Below are positions 17,640-26,282 of a DNA stretch of 64,000 bases, piece after piece (the first letter of the stretch is position 1; each line of letters begins with the position of its first letter). The notes under the pieces are model-generated. The model searched no databases. It was not told the origin of the DNA and saw only the letters and a program-made list of their open reading frames with translations. Both the position numbers and the translations under genes were made by a program. This DNA is from Domibacillus tundrae (GTDB lineage: Bacteria > Bacillota > Bacilli > Bacillales > Domibacillaceae). The DNA lies in NCBI RefSeq assembly GCF_000970675.1, contig NZ_LAJA01000005.1:33860-97859 (forward strand), in the 5' to 3' direction.

Positions 17640-17665
17640 TTTCCCCTGCGTGGACAAAAGAAAAC
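17640..17665 (-). promoter_or_regulatory. Candidate sigma-B promoter of the stress gene
   Basis: On the minus strand, GTTTTC (17665-17660), a 14-base spacer and GGGAAA (17645-17640). Consensus is GTTTAA-N12-15-GGGWAW. Confidence 0.65.
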
Positions 17666-17720
17666 CAGCAGGAAAAGCGTGTTTTTTGTCGAAAATATTC
17701 AGAAAGGGGGAATGGATTGA

Positions 17721-18197
17721 ATGGTGAAAACAGCAGATTTGTGTGATGATCACGCGGATAAGCTGACGCTTGTCCGATTGGAGCTGAAATCGTATGGGGG
17801 AAAGAAACAGTTTGACGGTCCGATTTCAACGGTGAAGGTGTTTGAAGACAATGTGCTTGTGAAAAAAGCGCTGCAAACGATTCCGGAAGGGCATGTGCTC
17901 GTTGTGGACGGGGACGGATCGAAAAATTGTGCGCTTGTCGGGGATTTGCTTGGCGCGATTGCGGAAGAACGAAAACTTGCCGGCATTATTGTGAACGGCT
18001 GCGTGCGCGATACAGCGGAACTTGGTGCGCAGAATATTGGTGTACTGGCACTCGGCAGCAATCCATTTAAAAGCATAAAAAAAGGTGAAGGGGAAACGAA
18101 TATTCCGGTTACCTTTGGCGATGCGGAGTTTGTGCCAGGTCATTACGTATATGCAGATGAAGACGGGATTGTCTTGTCAGTGGAAAAAATAAATTAA
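17721..18197 (+). CDS. rraA: RraA family protein
   Basis: This 158-residue protein has the RraA/MenG-like fold: MVKTADLCDDHADKL at the N-terminus, GDLLGAIAEERKLAGIIVNG, then CVRDTAEL, with an R-D pair used for metal and substrate binding in 4-hydroxy-4-methyl-2-oxoglutarate aldolases. In Escherichia coli RraA inhibits RNase E. Firmicutes mostly lack RNase E, and many family members are aldolases or oxaloacetate decarboxylases, so the role is open. Length and motifs are typical. It is a single gene, with a shared terminator downstream. Confidence 0.88.
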   Translation: MVKTADLCDDHADKLTLVRLELKSYGGKKQFDGPISTVKVFEDNVLVKKALQTIPEGHVLVVDGDGSKNCALVGDLLGAIAEERKLAGIIVNGCVRDTAELGAQNIGVLALGSNPFKSIKKGEGETNIPVTFGDAEFVPGHYVYADEDGIVLSVEKIN

Positions 18198-18199
18198 CA

Positions 18200-18234
18200 A
18201 AAAGCACGCGGAGCCTCCGCGTGCTCATTTTTTA
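18200..18234. terminator. Bidirectional terminator between rraA and a small membrane protein gene
   Basis: AGCACGCGGAG (18203-18213) and CTCCGCGTGCT (18215-18225) form an 11-bp stem with T runs on both sides. Confidence 0.9.
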
Positions 18235-18408
18235 TAATTTTTCGGCATGCGATGAGTCACGTGGATTTAAAAAGCTGTCATGATTATCTGGTACATTATC
18301 AATACGATGTGAATCAGTAGAATTAAAAGAGCCGCGAATAAAGTAAATGAAAATTAAACCGATCACAACAATAATGGCAAAAAGCAAAAAGACTGTTAAA
18401 CCTTCCAC
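18232..18408 (-). CDS. 58-residue single-pass membrane protein
   Basis: This short frame starts at GTG 18408 behind a strong AGGAGG ribosome site and ends at 18232 in the shared terminator. The protein has one N-terminal membrane helix (about residues 4-24, LTVFLLFAIIVVIGLIFIYF) and a polar tail rich in D, N, S and H. The ribosome site, terminator and compositional order make it a real gene. I do not recognise the family. The N-out orientation or membrane side is not decided by sequence; the RG after the helix suggests the tail is cytoplasmic. Confidence 0.75.
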   Translation of the reverse strand: MEGLTVFLLFAIIVVIGLIFIYFIRGSFNSTDSHRIDNVPDNHDSFLNPRDSSHAEKL

Positions 18409-18533
18409 TTGAATCGCCTCCTGTATTAGTTTCCTTCCACTAATACTATACGATAAACTTGCTTTTAACCCCTTTTTAAAAACTGAATTTTCTAAAAAAA
18501 CATTTTCTTTCTATTTTCGTGTATAATGAGCCC

Positions 18534-18730
18534 TGACGGAAAACATACATATTGAACGATCCGGGTGAAGCCGCTGTGTGCGGTTTCTTAAAAGGGAAGC
18601 TGGTGAAAATCCAGTGCGGTCCCGCCACTGTAAATGGGAGTAAACGACAGACTTGCCACTGTACGCTACGTGCGGGAAGGCGTCGTTTGCGATGAACATG
18701 AGCCAGGAGACCTGCCCGGACAATGCACCA
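18534..18730 (+). ncRNA. Cobalamin (B12) riboswitch
   Basis: Conserved blocks are readable: GGTGAAGCCGCTGTG, AAAAGGGAAGCTGGTG, AATCCAGTGCGGTCCCGCCACTGT (18608-18631), and the B12-box GAGCCAGGAGACCTGCC (18702-18718). A TATAAT -10 element sits at 18522-18527. Adenosylcobalamin binding is expected to switch off the 13-gene salvage operon. Confidence 0.96.
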
Positions 18731-18769
18731 AAAACCTGCGCGGATAGGTGGTGTGACAGACCGGATTTC

Positions 18770-18811
18770 CCTGTCTTTCACGCGCCTTTACTCCTGTAGA
18801 GGTGTTTTTTT
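18770..18811 (+). terminator. Probable expression-platform terminator of the B12 riboswitch
   Basis: acgcgcctttac (18780-18791) pairs with gtagaggtgt (18796-18805) using some G-U pairs, followed by a 7-T run just before the btuF ribosome site. Confidence 0.65.
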
Positions 18812-18838
18812 ATGTTCCGAAAAAAGGAGGAAATACAT

Positions 18839-19810
18839 ATGAAAAAAACATGGATGACGCTTGGATTATCGGCGGCGCTGCTTGCGGGCTGCGGGTCAGA
18901 GGAAGCAGATGCACCGGAAACAACAAACGAAGAGAACGCAACGGAAGAAACAGCAACAGAAAAAACAGCGGCTTTTCCGGTAACCGTAACGGGAGCAGAC
19001 GATCAGGAAGTAGAGGTTGAAGCGGTACCGAAGCGTATTGTGACGCTTGCACCGAGCAATACGGAGATCGCATATGAATTAGGGCTTGGCGAAGAAATCG
19101 TCGGTGTATCGGATAACGATACATACCCGGAAGATGTACAGAACAAAGAAAAAGTGGGCGGTATGGAATTTAACGTTGAAAAAATCATCAGCCTTGAGCC
19201 CGATTTGGTCTTGGCACATGATTCTGCCGGCGCCGCCGCAGAAACAGGTGTTCAGCAGCTGCGCGATGCAGGCATCGATGTTCTTATTATTAACAACGCT
19301 GACAGCATTGATCAAATGTACAAGTCGGTTGAATTAATTGGCGAAGCAACAGGTACAACAGCGGAAGCGGAAACAGAAGTAGAAGAATTGAAAGCCGGTT
19401 TTGCGGCGCTTGAAGAAAAAGCAGCATCGATTAAAGATGAAGACGTGAAAAGTGTGTTCTTTGAAGTCGATCCAACGCTTTACACAGCAGGAAATGGCAC
19501 ATTCTTAAATGAAATTTTTGATCTTGTAAACGTTGAAAATACAATGGCAGACCAGGAAGGCTGGCCACAAGTAACTGAAGAAGCGGTGATTGAAAAAAAT
19601 CCGGATGTGATTTTGCTGAACTACGGTTCTTATGTGGAAAATGCGGTTGACGGCGTGTTGACGCGTGAAGGCTGGGAAAATGTTAATGCGGTGAAAAATA
19701 AAGAAGTTGTTGAAGTGAATGCGGATATTACGAGCCGAACTGGCCCGCGTCTTGTAGAAGGAGCTGAATCCATTGCGGAAGCGGTCTACCCGGACGTTTT
19801 TGCCCAATAA
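18839..19810 (+). CDS. btuF: Corrinoid ABC transporter substrate-binding lipoprotein
   Basis: A 323-residue lipoprotein: signal peptide with lipobox LLAGC (Cys18), an acidic linker of E and T, and then a periplasmic-binding fold of the BtuF/FhuD type (RIVTLAPSNTEIAYELGLG; EPDLVLAHDS). It captures cobalamin or cobinamide outside the membrane for BtuCD. ATG 18839 is chosen over an upstream frame start because AAAAAGGAGG precedes it by 7-8 bases. It is first in the riboswitch-controlled operon. Iron-siderophore binding proteins are similar, but the riboswitch and neighbours fix the substrate as corrinoid. Confidence 0.92.
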   Translation: MKKTWMTLGLSAALLAGCGSEEADAPETTNEENATEETATEKTAAFPVTVTGADDQEVEVEAVPKRIVTLAPSNTEIAYELGLGEEIVGVSDNDTYPEDVQNKEKVGGMEFNVEKIISLEPDLVLAHDSAGAAAETGVQQLRDAGIDVLIINNADSIDQMYKSVELIGEATGTTAEAETEVEELKAGFAALEEKAASIKDEDVKSVFFEVDPTLYTAGNGTFLNEIFDLVNVENTMADQEGWPQVTEEAVIEKNPDVILLNYGSYVENAVDGVLTREGWENVNAVKNKEVVEVNADITSRTGPRLVEGAESIAEAVYPDVFAQ

Positions 19811-20828
19811 AAAAACGGCATACGCTTTTGCATTAGTGTTTCTGTTTGCCGCTGGCTTTATCGGGACAGCAGTAGGAACCATTCACGTTCCGTTCAGCCA
19901 CATTGCCGCGATTTTAGCGCATCACTTATTCGGCATGAGTCTTGATCTTGATGCGTCGATTGACAACATCGTCTGGAAAATCCGTTTTCCGCGTGTTGTT
20001 CTGGCTGGATTGATCGGGGCGTCACTGGCAATTGCGGGAGCCGCTTTTCAAGGGCTTCTCCGCAATCCACTGGCTGATCCGTATACACTCGGTGTTTCCT
20101 CCGGGGCATCAGTTGGTGCAGTGCTTGTGCTGTTTTTTCACGTGTCGATTCCATTTCTCGACGGATTTACGCTGCCGATTATCAGTGTGGCAGCAGCCAT
20201 TTTAACAATTTTTTGCGTGCTGCTGTTTGCCCAGACCATTGAGCGGTCGATGAAGCTTGAAACGATTATTTTAACAGGCATTATTTTCAGTTCGTTTCTC
20301 GGTTCGTTTATTTCATTGATGATCGCGCTCACCGGGGAAGAGCTGCGGCAGATTATTAATTGGCTGCTTGGCAGTGTTTCAATGCGAGGCTGGCCTTATG
20401 TACAGCTAATGACGCCATTTTTCATCGCTGGCGCACTTATGCTCCTGTATATGGCACCGGAATTAAACGCGATGTCATTTGGCGAAGAAAAAGCGAAGCA
20501 TCTCGGCGTGAATGTCCAGCGAAAAAAAATGATGGTGCTCATTGCAGGCTCCGTGTTAACAGGTGCGGCGGTTGCGGTGTCCGGCACGATCGGTTTTGTC
20601 GGTCTTGTCGTCCCGCATTTTGTTCGTCTTTTGATCGGACCGGATCACAGGCACCTGCTGCCGTTGTCGATGATTACGGGCGCTGGTTTTTTGATTTTGG
20701 CGGATTTAACGGCGCGTACGATTATTTCACCGACAGAGCTTCCGATTGGTGTCATTACGTCATTAGTCGGGGCGCCAGTGTTTGCGCTTATTTTATTGAA
20801 TAAAAAACGAAAAGGGAGCGTCGCGTGA
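19773..20828 (+). CDS. btuC: Corrinoid ABC transporter permease
   Basis: The 351-residue FecCD/BtuC-type permease has about ten membrane segments and the conserved cytoplasmic motif GAAFQGLLRNPLADPYTLG. The start is a TTG at 19773 inside the end of btuF: AAGGAG at 19758-19763 is 9 bases upstream, so the two genes overlap by 38 bases and are probably translationally coupled. A later TTG at 19800 has no ribosome site. It works with BtuF and BtuD. Confidence 0.9.
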   Translation: MRKRSTRTFLPNKKTAYAFALVFLFAAGFIGTAVGTIHVPFSHIAAILAHHLFGMSLDLDASIDNIVWKIRFPRVVLAGLIGASLAIAGAAFQGLLRNPLADPYTLGVSSGASVGAVLVLFFHVSIPFLDGFTLPIISVAAAILTIFCVLLFAQTIERSMKLETIILTGIIFSSFLGSFISLMIALTGEELRQIINWLLGSVSMRGWPYVQLMTPFFIAGALMLLYMAPELNAMSFGEEKAKHLGVNVQRKKMMVLIAGSVLTGAAVAVSGTIGFVGLVVPHFVRLLIGPDHRHLLPLSMITGAGFLILADLTARTIISPTELPIGVITSLVGAPVFALILLNKKRKGSVA

Positions 20829-22294
20829 TGCTGCAAGTAAACGAGCTTTCAGGAGGATACGGAAGCGGACTTATTGTCCGTGGCGTATCCTTTTCTGTTA
20901 AAAAGGGAGAACTATTCGGTATTCTCGGTCCAAACGGAAGCGGAAAAACGACTTTGCTGAATATGATCAGCGGGTTAACGAAACCAGAATCCGGCACGAT
21001 TTTCGTGAAAGAAAAGCAGATCTCCACTTATACACCAAAAGAGCTGGCGCGTGTTGTGGCGGTGCTGCCGCAAATGACCTCAAGCCAGTTTGCGTATACC
21101 GTGAAAGAAACCGTATCACTTGGTCGGTACGCGCACCAAACCGGTTTTTTTAAATCATGGACAGATAAAGATGAAACGGCTGTACAGGAAGCGATGAATC
21201 AAACGGGTACGTCCTCATTTGCGGAAAAGCCGCTGTCTGCCCTATCCGGCGGCGAGCGGCAGCGCGTGTTTTTAGCTCAGGCACTGGCACAGGAGCCGGA
21301 AATTTTATTATTGGATGAGCCAACAAACCATTTAGATTTATCGTATCAAAAAGAGCTGCTTGATTTGCTGAAAAAAATGACAGCAGACGGCTTAACGGTT
21401 ATTTCGATTTTTCACGATCTGAATTTATCTTCATTATATTGCGACCGGCTTTTATTGATGGATAAAGGCCAAATCCATACGATCGGCCAGCCTGCTGATA
21501 TTATGATTGAGCAGCATATCCACGACGTATACGACACGGACGTTCAAAAGCAGCCGCATCCGGAAGTGCCAAAACCACAAATGAGCCTTCTGCCGGAAAT
21601 GTCTTTGCAGGCAGAAGTCGACATTAATGAGGATTTAATAGAGCGTCACAGCGATTATATCGCGATCCGTCCGCCGGTGCCGCTTAAATCCCTGTCATCC
21701 GGGGTCATTGGTGCTGGTTGGGGGTGGCGGAGCGCTTTTGTGAACCGTCATGTCGATAAAAATTACAATATGGATAACTTTGAAGAAGAAGCTGCAGCTT
21801 ATTTTTTGAAAAACGGTTTTGATTTGCATGAAACGGTCGGGATGATGACTGCGGTGAAGATAGAGGATGCTGCCTGGCGAAAAGAAGCGCAGGAAGATGT
21901 GTCGGTGTTTGTTGTGGCAACAGCGGGTGTTGGTAACGCAGTCGATGTGACACAGCCCCGCAGCAGCTGGAAGGAGAATCTCACACCGGGAACAATCAAC
22001 ATTTGGGTATTTGCGAACGGAAAGTTATCGGAAGAAGCTTTTGTACAAGGATTGATGACCGCAACAGAAGCGAAAGTAAAAGCGCTTGCGGATGCGGGCG
22101 TACAAGATCCTGAAACGGGCACAATCGCAACCGGCACATCGACTGACAGCATGTTGATTGCTGCCACACAGCGCGGTGCGTATCAGCAGTTCGCCGGTTC
22201 GATTACACCGCTCGGCATTGCGATCGGACGGGCAGTTTATGAATCCGTTACAGAATCACTTCAAAAGACGGCCCGCAGAAAGGGGCTTTTATGA
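20828..22294 (+). CDS. btuD-cbiZ: Fused corrinoid ABC ATPase (BtuD) and adenosylcobinamide amidohydrolase (CbiZ)
   Basis: A two-domain protein of 488 residues. Residues 1 to about 255 are the transporter ATPase: Walker A GPNGSGKTT, signature LSGGERQR, Walker B ILLLDEPTNHLDLS. Residues from about 280 to the end are a CbiZ domain (SSGVIGAGWGW; TAGVGNAVDV; TSTDSMLIAATQRG). CbiZ cuts the aminopropanol side chain of incoming adenosyl-pseudocobalamin or cobinamide and returns it to cobyric acid for remodelling. The fusion ties import to remodelling and also occurs in B. subtilis YvrA. The start is GTG 20825 or ATG 20828; both sit behind GGGAG and overlap the btuC stop. Confidence 0.92.
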   Translation: MLQVNELSGGYGSGLIVRGVSFSVKKGELFGILGPNGSGKTTLLNMISGLTKPESGTIFVKEKQISTYTPKELARVVAVLPQMTSSQFAYTVKETVSLGRYAHQTGFFKSWTDKDETAVQEAMNQTGTSSFAEKPLSALSGGERQRVFLAQALAQEPEILLLDEPTNHLDLSYQKELLDLLKKMTADGLTVISIFHDLNLSSLYCDRLLLMDKGQIHTIGQPADIMIEQHIHDVYDTDVQKQPHPEVPKPQMSLLPEMSLQAEVDINEDLIERHSDYIAIRPPVPLKSLSSGVIGAGWGWRSAFVNRHVDKNYNMDNFEEEAAAYFLKNGFDLHETVGMMTAVKIEDAAWRKEAQEDVSVFVVATAGVGNAVDVTQPRSSWKENLTPGTINIWVFANGKLSEEAFVQGLMTATEAKVKALADAGVQDPETGTIATGTSTDSMLIAATQRGAYQQFAGSITPLGIAIGRAVYESVTESLQKTARRKGLL

Positions 22295-23271
22295 TTGTGC
22301 AAGCTGTGGCGATCACCGCTGCACTTTTTCTCGATCGGCTTATTGGAGATCCAAGGAATTGGCCGCATCCGGTTAAATGGTTCGGGTCTTTGATCGCATT
22401 TCTCGATAAAAAGTGGAACAAAGGCCGCCGGCGGTTTGAAAAAGGGCTGGCGATGCTTTGTGTGGTACTTCTCGTCACAGGCACGTGTTCAGCTGGCCTT
22501 ATTTTAATTGCATCCCGTATTCATCCGCTTCTTGCCGTGTTGATAGAAGCGATCATGATCTGGGCTGCTATTGCGCCAAGAAGCTTAAAAGAAGCGGGCA
22601 TGGATGTGTACCAGCCGCTGATCGAGGGTGACCTAAAAGAAGCGCGTAAAAAGCTTTCATGGATTGTTGGACGGGATACTGAACGGCTGAACGAAAGCGA
22701 AATTACCCGCGGCGCGGTTGAAACCGTCGCGGAAAATACATCAGACGGAGTCATCGCGCCGCTGTTTTGGGCGGTAATTGGCGGCGGTCCAGCCGCACTT
22801 TTGTACCGTGCTGTCAATACGTGTGATTCAATGGTGGGCTACCGGAATGAACAATACAGCCAATTTGGCAAGGCATCGGCCCGGCTTGATGACATCGTCA
22901 ATTTTGTTCCCGCCCGGATGACCGCGCTGCTGCTTATGGCAGCCGCGAAAAAGCCGGCAGCTGATCGCCGCTTCGCCTGGAGCATTGTACGCCGTGATGC
23001 AAAAAAACATCCGTCTCCAAACAGCGGCTGGTGTGAAGCGGCAGTGGCCGGTCTTTTAAAAATTGAATTAGGCGGTTTGAATACATATAAAGGTGTTGTA
23101 TCGGACCGGGCACGAATGGGTGACCCTATCCATTCGCGCCGGGCTGAACATATTATTGAAGCAGCTAAACTAATGGAACGGGCCACATATTTGTTTGTGC
23201 TGCTGTTCCTTGCAGGAGTGATTGTTTATGAATTTTCCATCGCATGGAGCCAATCCATCTCATTTATATAA
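22291..23271 (+). CDS. cbiB: Adenosylcobinamide-phosphate synthase (CbiB)
   Basis: The 326-residue membrane enzyme attaches (R)-1-aminopropan-2-ol O-phosphate to adenosylcobyric acid. Family motifs include LDRLIGDPRNWPHPV at the N-terminus, RGAVETVAENTSDGVIAPLFW, YRAVNTCDSMVGYRNE and the C-terminal SDRARMGDP. Several hydrophobic helices agree with a membrane location. It overlaps btuD-cbiZ by 4 bases and cobD by 44 bases. It supplies the step after cobyric acid made by CbiZ or CobQ. Confidence 0.94.
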   Translation: MIVQAVAITAALFLDRLIGDPRNWPHPVKWFGSLIAFLDKKWNKGRRRFEKGLAMLCVVLLVTGTCSAGLILIASRIHPLLAVLIEAIMIWAAIAPRSLKEAGMDVYQPLIEGDLKEARKKLSWIVGRDTERLNESEITRGAVETVAENTSDGVIAPLFWAVIGGGPAALLYRAVNTCDSMVGYRNEQYSQFGKASARLDDIVNFVPARMTALLLMAAAKKPAADRRFAWSIVRRDAKKHPSPNSGWCEAAVAGLLKIELGGLNTYKGVVSDRARMGDPIHSRRAEHIIEAAKLMERATYLFVLLFLAGVIVYEFSIAWSQSISFI

Positions 23272-24298
23272 AGCTTCTGGAGTGGTAAAGCCGTCATCGG
23301 TCATTGATTTTAGTGTGAATACGAATCCAGACGGTCCGCCAGGCTGGCTGAAAGACATGTGGCCTTCTTTTTTTAAAACGGTGGGAGACTATCCAGATCC
23401 GTCAGGCCAAACTGCGGCGGAGGCGATTGCCGGGCGTTTGGCTCTTTTATTTGAAAACATTCTGCTTGGCAACGGAGCGGCTGAAATCATTCATTTTATT
23501 GCCCGTTACGCCTCAGGTCAAAAAGCGGTCATTGTTACGCCGGCTTTTTCTGAATATGAAGAGGCGTGCCGCGCTTACGGGTGTCCGGTTGAGTATGTGC
23601 CGGTCGATTTGCAAAATTGGACACTGCCAATCAATGCACTTGTTGAGCGGGCAAAAGAAGCGGCGGTTTTGTTTATTTGTACGCCAAACAATCCTACTGG
23701 CCAAGTATTTCAAAAGAAAGAGCTTATTACGCTGCTCGAAAAAACAAGCAGCTTTGGGGCAATCATTGTCGTTGACGAAGCTTTTTATGATTTTGCTGGT
23801 GACGAGTCAATCACATCAGAAATAAAGTCGTTTGCTCATTTAGCGGTACTGCATTCGATGACGAAAATGTATGCCGTCGCTGGTCTGCGTATCGGCTATG
23901 TGGCGGCTTCAAAAGAGATCATCACCAAACTGAAGCCATACCGTCCGCATTGGAATGTAAATGCCATCGCGCTGCAAGTAGCCCAAAAAATTGCGTCGGA
24001 TACAGAATATGCTGTCCGGACACGAAAATGGATTGATAAAGAGCGGGAGAGAATGATCAGAGAGCTAATGGTGATCGGTTTTGTCGTTCTTCCGTCGGCT
24101 GTTAATTTTTATCTGCTAAAAGATCCGGCTCTTGATAATCAAAAGCCGCTGCTTCAATTTTTGCTTAAACAGGGTATTGTGCTGCGACACACAGAAAACT
24201 TTCCTGGATTGGATGGACAATGGCTTCGAGCAGCAGTAAAAAAAGAACAGGACAATAATCAGCTCCTTTCTGCATTGAAAGAGTGGAAAAGTCGATGA
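23228..24298 (+). CDS. cobD: L-threonine-O-3-phosphate decarboxylase (CobD)
   Basis: A 356-residue PLP-dependent aminotransferase-fold enzyme that makes aminopropanol phosphate for CbiB. The N-terminus NFPSHGANPSHLYKASG and IDFSVNTNPDGPP are typical of CobD. The PLP lysine is in HSMTKMYAVAGLRIGY and the aspartate in VVDEAFYDF. ATG 23228 is chosen because AGGAG at 23214-23218 is 9 bases upstream. It overlaps cbiB by 44 bases. Histidinol-phosphate aminotransferases are similar, but context decides. Confidence 0.92.
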   Translation: MNFPSHGANPSHLYKASGVVKPSSVIDFSVNTNPDGPPGWLKDMWPSFFKTVGDYPDPSGQTAAEAIAGRLALLFENILLGNGAAEIIHFIARYASGQKAVIVTPAFSEYEEACRAYGCPVEYVPVDLQNWTLPINALVERAKEAAVLFICTPNNPTGQVFQKKELITLLEKTSSFGAIIVVDEAFYDFAGDESITSEIKSFAHLAVLHSMTKMYAVAGLRIGYVAASKEIITKLKPYRPHWNVNAIALQVAQKIASDTEYAVRTRKWIDKERERMIRELMVIGFVVLPSAVNFYLLKDPALDNQKPLLQFLLKQGIVLRHTENFPGLDGQWLRAAVKKEQDNNQLLSALKEWKSR

Positions 24299-24840
24299 TG
24301 ATTTTTATTTCAGGTGGTGTGAGGAGCGGAAAAAGCAGTGTGGCAGAAAAGCTGGCGATACGTTATCGGCATTCAAATGGCCGGCTTGTGTATGTGGCAT
24401 GTGGATCTCGGACGGACCGGGAAATGGATGAGCGTATTGGGCATCACCAACAGCGGCGGACAGCATCAGGCTGTAGCTGGACAACAATTGAGAAATCAAT
24501 CGATGTAGCGGCGATTGGAGTGGAAGCTTCCGATACGCTGCTAATCGATTGCGTGACCACCCTTTTAGCGGGTGAATACTTTCGCGAGGATAAGGCGGCT
24601 TTTGATGCAGACGAGCGGATTACAAAAGATATTTTAACGCTCGCAAAACAAGCACACGCTGTGATCGTTGTATCAAATGAATTATCATTTGAGATGCCAG
24701 CCAGTGAGTTAACAGCCAATTATATGAAAAAACTTGGTCTGATCCACCAGCGGCTCGTGCAGGAAAGCGACGCAGCGGTTTTAGTGGAGCATGGCCTTCC
24801 AATCGTAAAGAAAGGCGTGATTTCATGCGGGGAATTATGA
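24295..24840 (+). CDS. cobU: Adenosylcobinamide kinase / guanylyltransferase (CobU)
   Basis: The 181-residue protein has P-loop GGVRSGKSS, DCVTTLLAGE and VSNELSFEMPASELTANYMK, hallmarks of CobU. It phosphorylates adenosylcobinamide and transfers GMP to form adenosylcobinamide-GDP. The guanylylated His of CobU lies in the H-rich IGHHQQRR segment. Its ATG overlaps the cobD stop by 4 bases, and it overlaps cobQ by 16 bases. A second CobU-like protein is encoded further down the same operon. Confidence 0.9.
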   Translation: MMIFISGGVRSGKSSVAEKLAIRYRHSNGRLVYVACGSRTDREMDERIGHHQQRRTASGCSWTTIEKSIDVAAIGVEASDTLLIDCVTTLLAGEYFREDKAAFDADERITKDILTLAKQAHAVIVVSNELSFEMPASELTANYMKKLGLIHQRLVQESDAAVLVEHGLPIVKKGVISCGEL

Positions 24841-26282
24841 TTCAAGGAACATCGTCCGATGCTGGGAAAAGTTTTGTGGCGGCCGCTCTTTGCCGCCTTC
24901 TTTTACAAAAAGGCTACCGACCGGTTCCGTTTAAGCCGCAAAATGTCTCGAATAATTCGTATGTTACAGCGGACGGAAAAGAAATTGGCCGGGCACAGGG
25001 ATTGCAGGCGGAAGCGGCGGGACTGGAAGCGAGCCCGTTTATGAATCCCATCCTGTTAAAACCATCAGGGAACGGTTCATCTGAAATTGTCCTGTTTGGT
25101 GAGCGTCTTGAGGTTATGTCTGGTATGGCGTACAGAGAATCCTATTATGAGCGGGCAGTTGCTGCCATTCAAACCGGACTGAAAGAAACGGCGAAGCTCG
25201 GTGACACACTGGTCATTGAAGGAGCCGGCAGCCCAGTGGAAATGAATTTGAAAAAACGTGAAGTGGTCAATATGAAAACGGCGGAGCTTGCGGATGTACC
25301 GGTGTTGTTAATTGCGGATATTGACCGCGGCGGCTTGTTTGCCTCCGTTGTCGGGACGCTTGCACTTTTAGAGGAAGTAGAAAGGAAAAGAGTGAAAGGA
25401 ATCATTGTGAATCGATTCCACGGCGACCCGGCTCATTTTGAAGATGGCAAGCGGTGGCTGGAAGAATATACGGGCGTTCCTGTGCTCGCTGTGCTCCCGT
25501 TTTTGCCTGGACACGCGCTGGAAGGAGAAGACTCTCTTTCGATTCGTGATGTGCGCCGTGACCAAGCCGATCTCGACGTGGCGGTAATCCGGCTGCCGTA
25601 CGTGTCGAACGGCAGTGACATCGAGCCGTTTGCGTTTGAAGAAGACGTGAATGTACGCTGGATACAGACGGAAAAAGCATTTGGCCAGCCGGACGCGGTG
25701 ATCATTCCGGGAACGAAAAGTACATTGGCGGATTTGCATTTTTTAAAACAAACTGGGCTGGCTGAAAAAATAAGCACATACGCGGAAAATGGCGGCACGG
25801 TCATCGGCTTGTGCGGCGGCTTTCAATTAATGGGAAACACGCTTGTCGACCCTGACGGAAGCGATACTGGCATTGCTGGTTCCATCGAGAAAGGACTTGG
25901 GCTTATTCCGGCGGATACGACTTTTAAAAAAAACAAAACGATTATTCGGACGAAAGGGATGGCATCCGGCATTCCATTATCCGGTTATGAAATACACTTC
26001 GGTCAAACAATCGTGAATGGCACGCCTTTTTTAACGGACGGCGATCATCGAGATGGCTACCGTTCCCGTGACGGCCGGATTTGCGGCACGTATTTGCATC
26101 ATTTATTTTACAATGACCTGTTCCGAGCGGATTGGCTGAACCGGATTCGCCGTGCAAAAGGGCTGGAAGAGCGCCTGCCGGCAGCGTTAAACCGAAATGG
26201 CACGTATGACGCGATTGCAGCGCATGTTGAAAAACATCTGGACTGGCCGGTATTCGAAGCCGTTTTGGAGAGACAGCGATGA
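24825..26282 (+). CDS. cobQ: Cobyric acid synthase
   Basis: A 485-residue glutamine-dependent amidotransferase (CobQ/CbiP). The N-terminal dethiobiotin-synthetase-like ATPase shows IQGTSSDAGKSFVAAALCRL and KPQNVSNNSYVT. The C-terminal class I GATase domain has its nucleophile in IGLCGGFQLMG. It amidates positions b, d, e and g of adenosyl-cobyrinic acid a,c-diamide. Corrin-ring building genes are absent from the window. CobQ here would let the cell finish less amidated corrinoids, unless a full pathway lies elsewhere. It overlaps both neighbours. Confidence 0.94.
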   Translation: MRGIMIQGTSSDAGKSFVAAALCRLLLQKGYRPVPFKPQNVSNNSYVTADGKEIGRAQGLQAEAAGLEASPFMNPILLKPSGNGSSEIVLFGERLEVMSGMAYRESYYERAVAAIQTGLKETAKLGDTLVIEGAGSPVEMNLKKREVVNMKTAELADVPVLLIADIDRGGLFASVVGTLALLEEVERKRVKGIIVNRFHGDPAHFEDGKRWLEEYTGVPVLAVLPFLPGHALEGEDSLSIRDVRRDQADLDVAVIRLPYVSNGSDIEPFAFEEDVNVRWIQTEKAFGQPDAVIIPGTKSTLADLHFLKQTGLAEKISTYAENGGTVIGLCGGFQLMGNTLVDPDGSDTGIAGSIEKGLGLIPADTTFKKNKTIIRTKGMASGIPLSGYEIHFGQTIVNGTPFLTDGDHRDGYRSRDGRICGTYLHHLFYNDLFRADWLNRIRRAKGLEERLPAALNRNGTYDAIAAHVEKHLDWPVFEAVLERQR

